In this document: in pieces, positions 24,693 through 33,812 of the stretch | How the letters are laid out: the number at the start of each line of letters is the position of its first letter | Numbering within the stretch: position 1 is the first letter of the stretch | DNA from: CALBTQ01 sp036725605 | GTDB taxonomy: Bacteria > Lernaellota > Lernaellaia > Lernaellales > Lernaellaceae | Direction of reading: 5' to 3' | Assembly (NCBI GenBank): GCA_036725605.1 | Contig: DAIMDW010000004.1 | Location: 1 to 64,000 of the forward strand | DNA length: 64,000 nt | Notes under the pieces: generated by a model | Seen by the model: only the letters and a program-made list of their open reading frames with translations | What the model was told of the DNA's origin: nothing | Database searches by the model: none | Position numbers and translations under genes: made by a program

Positions 24693-26285
24693 ATGAGACG
24701 ACTTTTTTTCGGATTGCTGGTTCTGCTTATTCCCCTCCTGACTTCCATTGGAAGTTACGGCGATGAACCAAAAGAGTTTGCCACCCATGTTTCCATTGTC
24801 GGTGCGGGAAACGATTCTTTTTTTGGAAAACATGCGGCTGTCGGACCGTTTCGGAATCTGTCGGAAAACAGCCTCATAATCTCGGAAAAGTATTACGGCG
24901 ATAACGACAATGGCCGGGTGAATATTTTTTTCGACGCCGACAGCATTCCCAACGGGCAGTACAATATTTCTTCTTATCCGGCGGATGTGTCGTTTATCGG
25001 CCAATCCGATGATCAGATTAGCGACGAAACCGTATTTTGCGATTTCAATGGCGACGGTTACTCCGATGCGATTTTTAATCGCACCATTGTCGGCGGACGC
25101 GACGAAACCATCTTTGTTTTTTACGGAGGACCACATTGGACTTCGGGAACCGTAATAACGGATCTGGACAATGAAGCGGATGTGGTGATCTACGCCGCTG
25201 ATGATAATCCTTTTCGGCATCAGATGATTTGCGGCGACGTAAACGGCGATCAATATGATGATTTGCTGACCGCCGAAGAGCCGTTGGTGATTCTTGGAAG
25301 TGATTCTCCTTCCGGCACGATAATCGATTTGGAAACCGACCAAGCCGATGTGCGCTTCACTGGTGGGGTGGCAGAGGCTCTTTATTATCCTCTTTTGGCT
25401 GACATCAATGGCGACGGCACCAACGATTTCGTGTTCAGTCACGATTCCGACTTTTACGGCATATTGTATATCTGGTTCGGCTTCGACGATTATACGACGC
25501 CGCGGGTGATCGATGTTGAGACGACACCGCCGGATATCTATTATAAGCATCCCTTGTATGAGGCTTTTTTTCGTTGTCTCGATGCCGGTGACTGGAATGG
25601 CGACGGGGCGGATGACGTTATTTGTCGAAGATCCTACAACAGCGAACTTCGTTTGGTCATCATCAAACTCGGTCAAGTCGGCTTGGAACCGGGCGGCGTA
25701 CTGTCGAATCAGTTTTCAGTTTTCTCTCCGTACTATCCCTTCAGTTTCGGCGATATCGATGGCGACGATCAACTCGACTTAATTTTTCAATCACACGCAT
25801 TTTATTGGGATCGTGAGGCCTTTCCGCAAACCGGCACATGGAGTCTGGAGGATTACGAACCGCAGGGTACTCACGAGCCGAATGGTTTTGAGCAAGGAAA
25901 AACCCTTGTGACCAACCTGGATAACGACGGCATTCCCGATGTAATTTTTTATGATCCCGCCGCTGATCCGTCCAAGGTTACCGGCGCGGTGGAAATCTTT
26001 TTTTCCAGCCGCGACGGCGTCGATGACGACACTATCGACGACGACACAACTCCCGATGACGATACCATCGACGACGATACAACTCCCGACGACGACACAA
26101 CACCCGACGATGATACGACTCCTGACGACGATACAGTCCCCGACGACGACACCACGTCTGATGATGATGTGGATGACGATGAAGCCGATGACGATTCCAC
26201 GCCTGATGATGATTTGGATGACGACGAAGCCGATGACGATTCAGCGGCGGACGATGACGATGACGACGACGGCTGTGGTTGCTGA
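24693..26285 (+). CDS. Secreted FG-GAP/VCBS-repeat protein with Asp-rich GCGC tail (copy 2)
   Basis: ATG 24693, behind GGCGGTGGG, starts a signal peptide (MRRLFFGLLVLLIPLLTS); the product has 530 residues. The FG-GAP motifs are in the same order as in copy 1: DFNGDGYSD, DVNGDQYDD, DINGDGTND, DWNGDGADD, DIDGDDQLD and LDNDGIPD. Identity with copy 1 is modest near the N-terminus but nearly complete at DNA level from about 25967 to 26050. The tail has the same Asp-triplet design with an extra segment, ending Asp7-GCGC. A recent tandem duplicate with possible gene conversion at the 3' end. Confidence 0.82.
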   Translation: MRRLFFGLLVLLIPLLTSIGSYGDEPKEFATHVSIVGAGNDSFFGKHAAVGPFRNLSENSLIISEKYYGDNDNGRVNIFFDADSIPNGQYNISSYPADVSFIGQSDDQISDETVFCDFNGDGYSDAIFNRTIVGGRDETIFVFYGGPHWTSGTVITDLDNEADVVIYAADDNPFRHQMICGDVNGDQYDDLLTAEEPLVILGSDSPSGTIIDLETDQADVRFTGGVAEALYYPLLADINGDGTNDFVFSHDSDFYGILYIWFGFDDYTTPRVIDVETTPPDIYYKHPLYEAFFRCLDAGDWNGDGADDVICRRSYNSELRLVIIKLGQVGLEPGGVLSNQFSVFSPYYPFSFGDIDGDDQLDLIFQSHAFYWDREAFPQTGTWSLEDYEPQGTHEPNGFEQGKTLVTNLDNDGIPDVIFYDPAADPSKVTGAVEIFFSSRDGVDDDTIDDDTTPDDDTIDDDTTPDDDTTPDDDTTPDDDTVPDDDTTSDDDVDDDEADDDSTPDDDLDDDEADDDSAADDDDDDDGCGC

Positions 26286-26422
26286 ACGGTCCATCTGACT
26301 TCCCAATCGACCGATCAGCCGCAAACGATTTTCGGCCTTCGCTGGAAAATCTCCCCGAAAACGTGTAACTATGTGAAAAATTTGTCGGCCTGACCAAGCC
26401 CGGAGCGAGTGAAGGAACGAAC

Positions 26423-27850
26423 ATGACCTTTTTCAGCATTAACTTCGCGGCGTTCGTATTAGTCACGTTGGCCCTGTACTGGCTGACCTACAAATGGCAG
26501 CCGGTGCGGGTGACCGTGTTGATTCTGGCCAGTTACTTTTTCTATTCGCAGGCCAATCCGTATTTCCTGCTGCTGTTGCTGTTTGTCAGCGTGTTCGACT
26601 TCATGTTGTCCAAACGCATGGCGCGCGCGAGCACGCCGGGCCGGCGCAAGGCGCTGCTGATCGTCAGTCTCGTGATCGACCTGGGCCTGCTGGCGTCGTT
26701 CAAGTACCTTAACTTTTTCGCCAACATTCCGATCGACATCGCCGGGCTGTTCGGCGTGTACATGGAGCCCAGCCAACTGCGCCTGCCGTTGCCGGTGGGC
26801 ATTTCCTTTTACATTTTCCAGACGCTCAGTTACTCGATCGACGTGTACCGCGGGCGCACCGAACCGGCGCACAACCTGCTGGATCACCTGCTGTATATGG
26901 CCTTTTTCCCGCGACTGCTGGTCGGGCCGATCGTGCGCGCCGAGCAGTTTCTGCCGCAGTTGAAGCAAACGTCGCGCCTGACCAAAGAGCGGTTCGGCAA
27001 GGCGGTCTTTCTGATCATCTCCGGCCTGTTCAAGAAAATGATCTTCGCCGAATACCTGGCGCTCAACCTGGTCGACCGCGTGTTCGATCTGCCGTTGATG
27101 TTCTCGTCGACCGAAGTGCTGCTGGGCATTTTCGCCTGCGTGATTCATCTGTACGCCGACTTCTCCGGCTACACCGACATCGCGCTGGGGCTGGGGCACC
27201 TGTTCGGTCTGGATCTGCCCGAGAACTTCAACTTCCCCTTCAAGGCGCGCAACCTGCGCGATTTCTGGCGGCGCTGGCACATTACGCTGTCGCGCTGGCT
27301 GACCGATTATTTGTATATCTCCATGGGCGGCTCGCGCGTGAATCGCCAGTGGAAAATCTACCGCAACCTGATGATCACCATGCTCCTGGGCGGCCTGTGG
27401 CACGGCGCGGCCTGGACCTTTGTGGTGTGGGGATTGCTCCACGGCGTGGGCCTGATGTTCACCCGCATCTGGCAGCGTTGGCTGAAGAAAAAGGGCAAAG
27501 ACCTGTCCAAGTCCGAGCCGGCGCGGATCGTCGCGGTGTTTTTCACCTTCCTCTACCTGGCGCTGACTTGGATCTTCTACCGCATCGAAAGCATGCAGAC
27601 GTTCTTTGACATGATGTCCAGTGTCTTCCGCGGCGTGTGGGAAGCGCCGAACCTGAACATGGACGTCGTGTACGTGATGGGCGTCGCCTTCTTCTTCACC
27701 TGGTGGCCCGACAAATGGTACAACTGGGTGCGCAAAACCTGGCTGCGCCTGCCCTGGTTCGCGCAGACCGCGCTCTTCGCCGGCGCGATGTATTTGCTGT
27801 TCCATTTCGCTTCCAGCGAGGTGCAGCCCTTCGTCTACGAGAAGTTCTGA
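26423..27850 (+). CDS. MBOAT-family membrane O-acyltransferase (AlgI-like)
   Basis: The 475-residue polytopic protein matches AlgI-type MBOATs. It has hydrophobic segments throughout, the LPLPVGISFYIFQTLSYSID block, YADFSGYTDIALGLGHLFG, and the region FRRWHITLSRWLTDYLYISMGG-like (FWRRWHITLSRW), and GGLWHGAAWTFVVWGLLHG with the catalytic His. It transfers acetyl groups across the inner membrane to an extracytoplasmic polysaccharide or wall polymer. The next gene, 79 bases downstream, encodes a secreted SGNH protein, giving the AlgI/AlgJ-like pair used for polysaccharide O-acetylation. Confidence 0.88.
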   Translation: MTFFSINFAAFVLVTLALYWLTYKWQPVRVTVLILASYFFYSQANPYFLLLLLFVSVFDFMLSKRMARASTPGRRKALLIVSLVIDLGLLASFKYLNFFANIPIDIAGLFGVYMEPSQLRLPLPVGISFYIFQTLSYSIDVYRGRTEPAHNLLDHLLYMAFFPRLLVGPIVRAEQFLPQLKQTSRLTKERFGKAVFLIISGLFKKMIFAEYLALNLVDRVFDLPLMFSSTEVLLGIFACVIHLYADFSGYTDIALGLGHLFGLDLPENFNFPFKARNLRDFWRRWHITLSRWLTDYLYISMGGSRVNRQWKIYRNLMITMLLGGLWHGAAWTFVVWGLLHGVGLMFTRIWQRWLKKKGKDLSKSEPARIVAVFFTFLYLALTWIFYRIESMQTFFDMMSSVFRGVWEAPNLNMDVVYVMGVAFFFTWWPDKWYNWVRKTWLRLPWFAQTALFAGAMYLLFHFASSEVQPFVYEKF

Positions 27851-27929
27851 TTCAATACGCCCTTGCATCGACGCATCCCGCAGCCTAAGCTGAACGCCTG
27901 TCTTTTCGATCAGGATGGTGGAGGAAAAT

Positions 27930-29270
27930 ATGAAAAAATCATCGCGAAAATGGGTGTACACGTTCGTCGTTTCAGCGGCGGTGATGGCGCTGGTCGTGTT
28001 GTTGGCGTCGCCGGCGGCGGTGGCGGCCAATGCCATGGAAATCATTAAAAAGATCACCGGTGAGAAAATGGACAAGTTGGTGAAGATCGAGGATCCCACC
28101 AACTCGCTGGATCGCTTCTACGCCTCGTTGGCGCAAACGGCCGCGGGCAACGGCATTACGCGCATCGCGCATTACGGCGACTCGATCGTCGAAATGGACC
28201 GCATCGCCGGCCAGATGCGCCGCCGGATGCAGACCGCCTGGGGCGACGCCGGGCACGGCTTCGTGCTGGCCAGCCGTCCGCAGCCCTGGTACCGGCCGAT
28301 GGATCTTTCCTTCGATCCGTCCTCGAAGTGGATCTGCATGACCCTCAACGACAAATCGATCCGCGACAAGCGCGTGGGCTACGCCGGCGTGTACGCGGTC
28401 GCCTATAAAAGCAAGGCCGACACGGAGATCGGCACCGCGCGCCAATCGAACATCGGCCGCGGCGTGTCGCGCTTCGAGATTCTCTATCCGGTCGAACCGG
28501 GCGGCGGGCCGGTCGAGGTGAGCGTCGACGGCCGCAAGGTCGGCTCGTTCAACACCAACGGCAGCCCGGCCGACGCCTACACCGTGATCGAGGTGCCCGA
28601 CGGCGAGCACAAGCTGGAATTGCGCGCCGTGAAAGAGGGCACGCGTTTGTACGGCGTGGTCCTGGAGCGCAAGAACGCGGGCGTGGTCTACGACTCGCTG
28701 GGCATCAACGGCACCGGCGTGCGTTACTGGCTGCAGGCCGACACCGCTCATTGGATCAAAATGATCAAGCACCGCAACCCGCATCTGATCGCGCTGGGCT
28801 ACGGCAACAACGAAGCGCGCGCCGGCAATAGCCTGGATCTGACGTCCTATCGTTCCAACCTGAAAACCGTGGTGACCATGCTGCGCGACAATCTGCCCAA
28901 CACGTCGATCCTGCTGGTCGGTCCGATCGATCAGGCCAAGAAAAAGGGCACGGCGCTCGACAGCATCGAGGTCATCGAGAAGATCGCCGTCATTCAGCGG
29001 GAAGTCGCCAAGGAACTGGGCGTCGCCTACTATGACAATCACCAGGCGATGGGCGGACGCGGCTCGATGGCCCAGTGGTACATGGCCCGGCCGCGCCTGG
29101 GCGCCGGCGACCTGACGCACCCGACCGAACAGGGCGGCGCGGTGCTCGGCGATCGCTTCTACACCTCGCTGATGAACGGCTTCAAAACCTATCTGCAGCG
29201 CGAAGGCCTCAACAAGCCGCGCGCCCCGCAGTATCCGGAAACGTTGCAGAAAGTCGAGCTCACGCGGTAA
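27930..29270 (+). CDS. SGNH-hydrolase-type protein, acetyl-transfer partner of the MBOAT
   Basis: ATG 27930, behind GGTGGAGGAAAAT, opens an N-terminal signal or anchor (KWVYTFVVSAAVMALVVLL); the product has 446 residues. The SGNH elements are RIAHYGDSIVEMD with the nucleophile Ser, an inserted beta-rich domain (about 130-230), LIALGYGNNEA with the block III Asn, and GDLTHPTEQG with the catalytic Asp/His. Domain order and adjacency to the MBOAT suggest it moves acetyl groups onto, or removes them from, an exopolysaccharide in the periplasm. It could alternatively be an independent esterase. Confidence 0.78.
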   Translation: MKKSSRKWVYTFVVSAAVMALVVLLASPAAVAANAMEIIKKITGEKMDKLVKIEDPTNSLDRFYASLAQTAAGNGITRIAHYGDSIVEMDRIAGQMRRRMQTAWGDAGHGFVLASRPQPWYRPMDLSFDPSSKWICMTLNDKSIRDKRVGYAGVYAVAYKSKADTEIGTARQSNIGRGVSRFEILYPVEPGGGPVEVSVDGRKVGSFNTNGSPADAYTVIEVPDGEHKLELRAVKEGTRLYGVVLERKNAGVVYDSLGINGTGVRYWLQADTAHWIKMIKHRNPHLIALGYGNNEARAGNSLDLTSYRSNLKTVVTMLRDNLPNTSILLVGPIDQAKKKGTALDSIEVIEKIAVIQREVAKELGVAYYDNHQAMGGRGSMAQWYMARPRLGAGDLTHPTEQGGAVLGDRFYTSLMNGFKTYLQREGLNKPRAPQYPETLQKVELTR

Positions 29271-29274
29271 GGGC

Positions 29275-29308
29275 AAAAAAAGACCCCCCGTCGTGGGGCG
29301 GCGGGGGG
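29275..29308 (-). terminator. Intrinsic terminator of the DegP-type protease gene
   Basis: CCCCCCG at 29284-29290 pairs with CGGGGGG at 29302-29308. On the minus strand the stem is followed by a U-rich tract (complement of A-rich 29275-29283). It lies 30 bases past the protease stop codon and can also block convergent transcription. Confidence 0.75.
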
Positions 29309-29337
29309 CGAAGACAGGATTGTGCTCTTGAAAGGAA

Positions 29338-30813
29338 CTAGTTGAGCTTGACGACCGTGTAAACCGTCTGACCTTTGCGATTGATCAGCAGGATCACCGA
29401 GTCGCCCGCCTTTTTCATTTGTTGCTGGAATTGCGCCACGTCGGCAATCGCCTGCCGGTCGACTTCCATGATCACGTCGCCCGGAATCAGGCCGGCTTCG
29501 TCGGCCGGGCTGCCCGGCTGCACGAGGCCGACGACCACGCCGCGCAGATGCGCCGGCAGGTCGTAGCGCTGGGCGGTCAGCGGATCGAGCGTCTGCACGC
29601 GCACGCCCAGGTTTTTCACGCCCGCGGCGTCGGGCTCGGTCGAGGCCGGCTGCGCCAGGTTTTCATCGTCGGGGCGCGCCGCGATTTTCATCGTCACGAG
29701 CATCTTCTTTTTGTCGCGGATGATCGTCAGCTTGGCGTCCCGGTCCACCTCGGTCTGCGACACGAGGTTGCGGAAGTGCGCCGAATCGTTGATCGCCGTG
29801 CCGTTGTATTCGATGACCACGTCGCCGCGCTTGAGTCCCGCTTCGTCGCCGGGACCGCCGGCCATTACGTCGGCGATCAGCGCGCCGGCCGGCTTGTCCA
29901 GCCCGAAGGCCTTGGCGATTTCCGGCCGCACGTCCTGAATCATCACGCCCACGTAACCGCGCGTGACCTTGCCGAATTTGATCAGGCTGTTCATGATCGA
30001 CTTGGCCATGTTCACCGGAATCGCGAAGCCCACGCCCTGGTAGCCGCCGCTGCGCGAGGCGATGGCCGTGTTGATGCCCACCAGCTCGCCGCGCGTGTTG
30101 ACCAGCGCGCCGCCCGAGTTGCCCGGGTTGATCGCCGCGTCGGTCTGGATGAAATCCTCGTAGTCGACGATGCCCACGTTGGCGCGGCTTTTCGCCGACA
30201 CGATGCCCATGGTCACCGTGTGCGACAGGCCGAAGGGATTGCCGATCGCCAGCACCACTTCGCCCAGGCGCAGCGATTCCGAATCGCCCAGCGCCAACGG
30301 CGTCAGGCCCTCACGCTCGACCTTGACCACCGCCACGTCGCTTTTCGGATCGGTACCGATCACCTTGGCCGTTTCCTCGCTGCCGTCCAGCAGAATCACC
30401 TTGATTTCCTGCGCGTCGGCAACCACGTGATTGTTGGTCAGAATGTAGCCGTCGGTGGTGACGATCACGCCCGAGCCCAGCGCGCGCTCGCGACGCTCGC
30501 GGGGAATGCCCTGGCGCGGATCGCCGAAGAAGTGCCGGAAAAACGGGTCGTTGAAAAACGGCGAGTTCGGCGCCTGCGATTGGACGACCTTGGTCGAGGA
30601 TATGTTCACCACGCTGTTGACCGCCGCTTCGGCCACGTCGCTGTAGCCGGTCGGGGCGGGCAGTTGCGCCTGTTGCGGGTTGACCGGCGGCGCGGTTTTC
30701 AGCTCATCCTCGGACTCGGGAACGTTGCGGCCCATGCCGTGCGCAATGGCGCCCAGCGAAAAGGCGATCATCAAAAAAGCAACGAAAATCAGCAGTTTGG
30801 CGCTTCTACTCAT
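29338..30813 (-). CDS. htrA: Do/HtrA-family periplasmic serine protease with two PDZ domains
   Basis: The start at ATG 30813 is supported by GGAGAG upstream; the product has 491 residues. An N-terminal membrane/signal segment (LLIFVAFLMIAFSLGAIA) leads to a trypsin-like domain. Its catalytic triad is His in LTNNHVVAD (about 129), Asp in DPKSDVAVV (about 159) and Ser in NPGNSGGALVN (about 233). Two PDZ domains follow, seen as RGYVGVMIQDVRPE...AGLKRGDVVIEYNG and LRGVVVGLVQPGSPADEAGL. The length and layout equal DegP/DegQ. It degrades or refolds damaged envelope proteins, and may be important here given the many secreted proteins. Confidence 0.92.
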   Translation of the reverse strand: MSRSAKLLIFVAFLMIAFSLGAIAHGMGRNVPESEDELKTAPPVNPQQAQLPAPTGYSDVAEAAVNSVVNISSTKVVQSQAPNSPFFNDPFFRHFFGDPRQGIPRERRERALGSGVIVTTDGYILTNNHVVADAQEIKVILLDGSEETAKVIGTDPKSDVAVVKVEREGLTPLALGDSESLRLGEVVLAIGNPFGLSHTVTMGIVSAKSRANVGIVDYEDFIQTDAAINPGNSGGALVNTRGELVGINTAIASRSGGYQGVGFAIPVNMAKSIMNSLIKFGKVTRGYVGVMIQDVRPEIAKAFGLDKPAGALIADVMAGGPGDEAGLKRGDVVIEYNGTAINDSAHFRNLVSQTEVDRDAKLTIIRDKKKMLVTMKIAARPDDENLAQPASTEPDAAGVKNLGVRVQTLDPLTAQRYDLPAHLRGVVVGLVQPGSPADEAGLIPGDVIMEVDRQAIADVAQFQQQMKKAGDSVILLINRKGQTVYTVVKLN

Positions 30814-31173
30814 TTTTCTCTCCATCACTGAGTCTCATCGTGGGATGCGGCCATTATCCGTTTCGTCTCGTCGCCGTTCCCTCTGCTGCGGCGATTAGAC
30901 ACTGAGGTTTCCCAAAAGGTTGCACGAAATTTAATCACCAATCAGCGGCTGAAAAGTCTTTGCGGAAGGGGAAAGTTAAAGGCGTCTTGTGTGGGGTAAT
31001 GTTTTTATGGTTCGTGCGGTGTTCGTTTTTTTTCGTGGGCGGTATTCGTCAAACGATCCACAAGACGCCCAGTTAGAATTTAATCACTTTCTCCGTCTTG
31101 CCAAGATCCGTGAATATTTTGGCATTGAATGACAATATGTTTTTGTGTACAGATAAGACGAGGAGGGCACGTT
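30814..31173. other. Gene-free region with paired inverted and direct repeats
   Basis: No gene is visible. GGCGTCTTGTG at 30981-30991 is matched by its exact complement at 31059-31069, and AATTTAATCAC occurs at 30928-30938 and again at 31077-31087. The stretch between two divergently read genes probably carries the promoters of both. Confidence 0.5.
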
Positions 31174-31371
31174 GTGAAAAAGATGGTCGCTATTTTATTG
31201 GTACTATCCGTTTTGTTCGTCGCCTTGGCAATCATGGAGTTGCTGCCCGATCCCCTGCAGAGCCAGGCGGAATCGCTGGCGCATAAAATCTTCCCGGCCA
31301 AGGACAAACTCAAAGATAAAATGGACAAACACACCGACACGATCAACCAATCGGTGACGCAAAAAGAGTAG
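31174..31371 (+). CDS. Small single-pass membrane protein
   Basis: A 65-residue product starting at GTG 31174, chosen for GAGGAGGG eight bases upstream. It has a Lys-Lys-Met start, one hydrophobic helix (VAILLVLSVLFVALAIMELL) and a charged amphipathic tail with repeated Lys/Asp (KDKLKDKMDKHTDTI). No known motif. It ends just before the AT-rich island and has GC content like the host genome. It may be an inner-membrane small protein; function unknown. Confidence 0.55.
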   Translation: MKKMVAILLVLSVLFVALAIMELLPDPLQSQAESLAHKIFPAKDKLKDKMDKHTDTINQSVTQKE

Positions 31372-31493
31372 GTAAAAAATCAAATTTGAAGGTGCGATTA
31401 TATTTATCGTGATTACTTTACTTTTATTTGGTTGTAAAGAAGAAATATGATAACATAAAACCTAATTTATTATAATTTTTTTGAGGTTTGAAA

Positions 31494-32771
31494 GTGGCAA
31501 AATACCGCGTGGCTCAATTTGAAGTAAATAAACTATGGGGTTTTCGAAATATTGAAATCTCTTTTAATGAGGATATAAGTATAATAATTGGGCCAAATGC
31601 GTCAGGAAAAACAACTATTATCAATCTTCTTCAATATGCATTAACAGGAAATATCATAAAACTTGCTTCTTATAATTTTAATGAACTTGTTATTAAATTA
31701 GTCAGTTTTGAAGGGGCTTCAAGAAGGCAAATAAAAATATCAAAACAAAATGGAGTCTTGCGTTTTCAGCTATCCAAAGAAGCGTTTGAGTTTCCATTGG
31801 ATATAATTAATCGTTTTGAGCAAAATGAGGATTATCGTCCTTTTTCCTATGATTATTATTATGGGAAGATGGTTCATTTTGAAAGAGATTTGAGGGCTAA
31901 ATTAGACGGATTGCTAAAAGCTGTATGGCTACCTGTAAGTAGAAGATTGCCAATACCAGAAGACGATAATGAAAGACGCTCTATTAAACGAACAAGTTTG
32001 GAGTCTGTTGATGAATGTTTGTCAGAATTAATCAATAGTCTTCAACGATATAGAATTGGTCTCGATGCGGAATTGGCTGATTTAAGAAAAGAATTTCAAA
32101 GGCATGCTTTGGAAAATATTTTATATGACAAACAACATGATAGAATTGTTGGCAATGTTGAGGTGCCAACTGATGCTGATAAGGAGCAATTAGGGAAAGC
32201 ATTTACCGATTTAGGTTTTTTGGATCATAAAATGGCAGAAAAAATCAATGATCATTTTAAAGAAGCAAAGGCTGCAATTGAGAAATATGAAAGCAATCCT
32301 AAACGTATGGAAATATCAACTTTAATGATTTTTCCACTTATTGGTAGAACGAAAAAAATGGTTGGTTTTGCTCAGGAATTGGAAGAAAAAAGAAAGGATT
32401 TATTTAAACCATTACGATTATTTGAGAATATAGTGAATTCTTTTTATAATGATAAAATAATTGCCGTAAATGATAAAGGTAATCTCCGAATATCGTCCAA
32501 GGATAGACGAAATCAAGAGATTGAATGGAAATATTTATCTTCAGGAGAAAAGCAAATATTAATTCTTTTAACTCAAGCTCTTTTGTGGGAAGATCAGCCA
32601 ATAGTGTATGTGGCAGACGAACCTGAATTATCTCTTCATGTCACATGGCAGGAAAAATTAATTAAATCTATTATTGAATTAGCTGGGCAGTGTCAGTTAA
32701 TTGTGGCCACACATTCTCCTGACATATCAGGGTCTTATGATGAAAAAGTTATCGATCTGTCAAGGATTTAA
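31494..32771 (+). CDS. AAA/ABC-type ATPase, candidate AriA of a PARIS-like defence system
   Basis: GTG 31494 has TTGAGG upstream; TTG 31488 is an alternative. The 425-residue protein is an SMC/RecF-like ATPase. It begins with a FxxNKLWGFRNIEISF strand and Walker A GPNASGKTTI near 37. A helical insertion (about 120-300) follows, then a signature-like YLSSGEKQILILL, Walker B VYVADEPELSLH, and a His switch in VATHSPDI. The gene is strongly AT-rich against a GC-rich background. It ends two bases before a DUF4435 gene, the ariA-ariB arrangement of PARIS, in which the ATPase senses phage anti-restriction proteins. OLD-like or other ATPase/TOPRIM pairs are alternatives. Confidence 0.7.
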   Translation: MAKYRVAQFEVNKLWGFRNIEISFNEDISIIIGPNASGKTTIINLLQYALTGNIIKLASYNFNELVIKLVSFEGASRRQIKISKQNGVLRFQLSKEAFEFPLDIINRFEQNEDYRPFSYDYYYGKMVHFERDLRAKLDGLLKAVWLPVSRRLPIPEDDNERRSIKRTSLESVDECLSELINSLQRYRIGLDAELADLRKEFQRHALENILYDKQHDRIVGNVEVPTDADKEQLGKAFTDLGFLDHKMAEKINDHFKEAKAAIEKYESNPKRMEISTLMIFPLIGRTKKMVGFAQELEEKRKDLFKPLRLFENIVNSFYNDKIIAVNDKGNLRISSKDRRNQEIEWKYLSSGEKQILILLTQALLWEDQPIVYVADEPELSLHVTWQEKLIKSIIELAGQCQLIVATHSPDISGSYDEKVIDLSRI

Positions 32772-32773
32772 TA

Positions 32774-33679
32774 ATGTCTTTTTCACGGACACCAAGTGGT
32801 CTTATTGGGAAGTATAGATATTATAAAGATCCAATTGTATGGGTAGAGGGACCAACAGATATTCAATTTTATAGACCAATGTTTAAATCAAGGGTATGTA
32901 GGTATGAAACATTTCATGGAAAAGGCAATGCAAATGATTTAATAAATGCATTAAAAGAAAATGATTATCCATATGTTGTCATTATTGATGGTGATTATGA
33001 GTTTTTAGAAAAAAATAATTATACTCATAAAAGAGTGATAATGTTAAAAAAATATTCAATTGAAAATTATTTGTTCGAAAAGGCGGTATTGGGAGAGATG
33101 TGTTTAACATATGCTCAAAGAGGAGATGAGAGGGAAACATTAGAGAATTATTTTAAAAAAAATATATTATATATCAAAAAATGTTTATACGATCTTGTAG
33201 TTTTGGATGTAGCGTCACAAAAATATACTATCGACCAAATTGATGTCTTACCAGATCATCCAGAAGAATTGTTTGTTGATCAAATGGGGATAAAATTTGA
33301 TAGAAACAAACTACGGAAATTAAAAAAAGATTGCGAAAAAAAAATAAGTAGCAATGATATCTATCAGGCAAAAAAAGTAGTAGATCGCTATTTATTATCA
33401 GGCGAATTCCATGACATAATAAATGGACATTTTCTCTTTGGAATGATACGTAGACTTTTTTATGAAGCAATTGTAAATAAGAGAGGAAAAAAACCGAACA
33501 TTGATAACAAAGCTCTACTTCAGATGTTATCAATCGAGGTTTGGAAACAAATTCCTTCAAAAGCACATTCAAATCTCAAACGAAGGATAAGACGTGCTGT
33601 TAATGAAGTAAGTAATATGATAAAAATAAAAAACTTTGATATTGAAATTGGAGCACGAGACAATCATGCAAGGAAATAA
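32774..33679 (+). CDS. DUF4435 TOPRIM-like protein, candidate AriB of a PARIS-like defence system
   Basis: The 301-residue product shows TOPRIM-type acidic motifs: a Glu in IVWVEGPTDIQFYRPMF and the Asp pair in VVIIDGDYEFLE. These are followed by KKYSIENYLFEKAVL, characteristic of DUF4435 proteins. AriB of PARIS is a DUF4435 nuclease of about 300 residues that is released from its ATPase partner on infection and attacks tRNA. The basic C-terminal part (KRRIRRAVNEV) could bind nucleic acid. It starts two bases after the ATPase stop, so translation is coupled. Very AT-rich, suggesting transfer from elsewhere. Confidence 0.7.
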   Translation: MSFSRTPSGLIGKYRYYKDPIVWVEGPTDIQFYRPMFKSRVCRYETFHGKGNANDLINALKENDYPYVVIIDGDYEFLEKNNYTHKRVIMLKKYSIENYLFEKAVLGEMCLTYAQRGDERETLENYFKKNILYIKKCLYDLVVLDVASQKYTIDQIDVLPDHPEELFVDQMGIKFDRNKLRKLKKDCEKKISSNDIYQAKKVVDRYLLSGEFHDIINGHFLFGMIRRLFYEAIVNKRGKKPNIDNKALLQMLSIEVWKQIPSKAHSNLKRRIRRAVNEVSNMIKIKNFDIEIGARDNHARK

Positions 33680-33812
33680 ACTTACTCTACTTCTAAATAT
33701 TTACATGGAGAAAATAATTGTTCATTTTGCGATAGTATAATAATGTCGAATTGTTCCGTTTGTTTTTTTGGCGGGAACGGTTGAATTGGAACGTGGAAAT
33801 ACGGAGGCTGAC

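Noticed and set aside
29338..30831. Long plus-strand frame over the protease gene
   Set aside because: The minus-strand gene has a full catalytic triad and PDZ domains; the plus frame is an Arg/His-rich shadow.
31471..31476. TATAAT before the ATPase gene as its promoter
   Set aside because: It lies only 18 bases before the start codon, no -35 match is seen, and such hexamers are expected by chance in AT-rich DNA.
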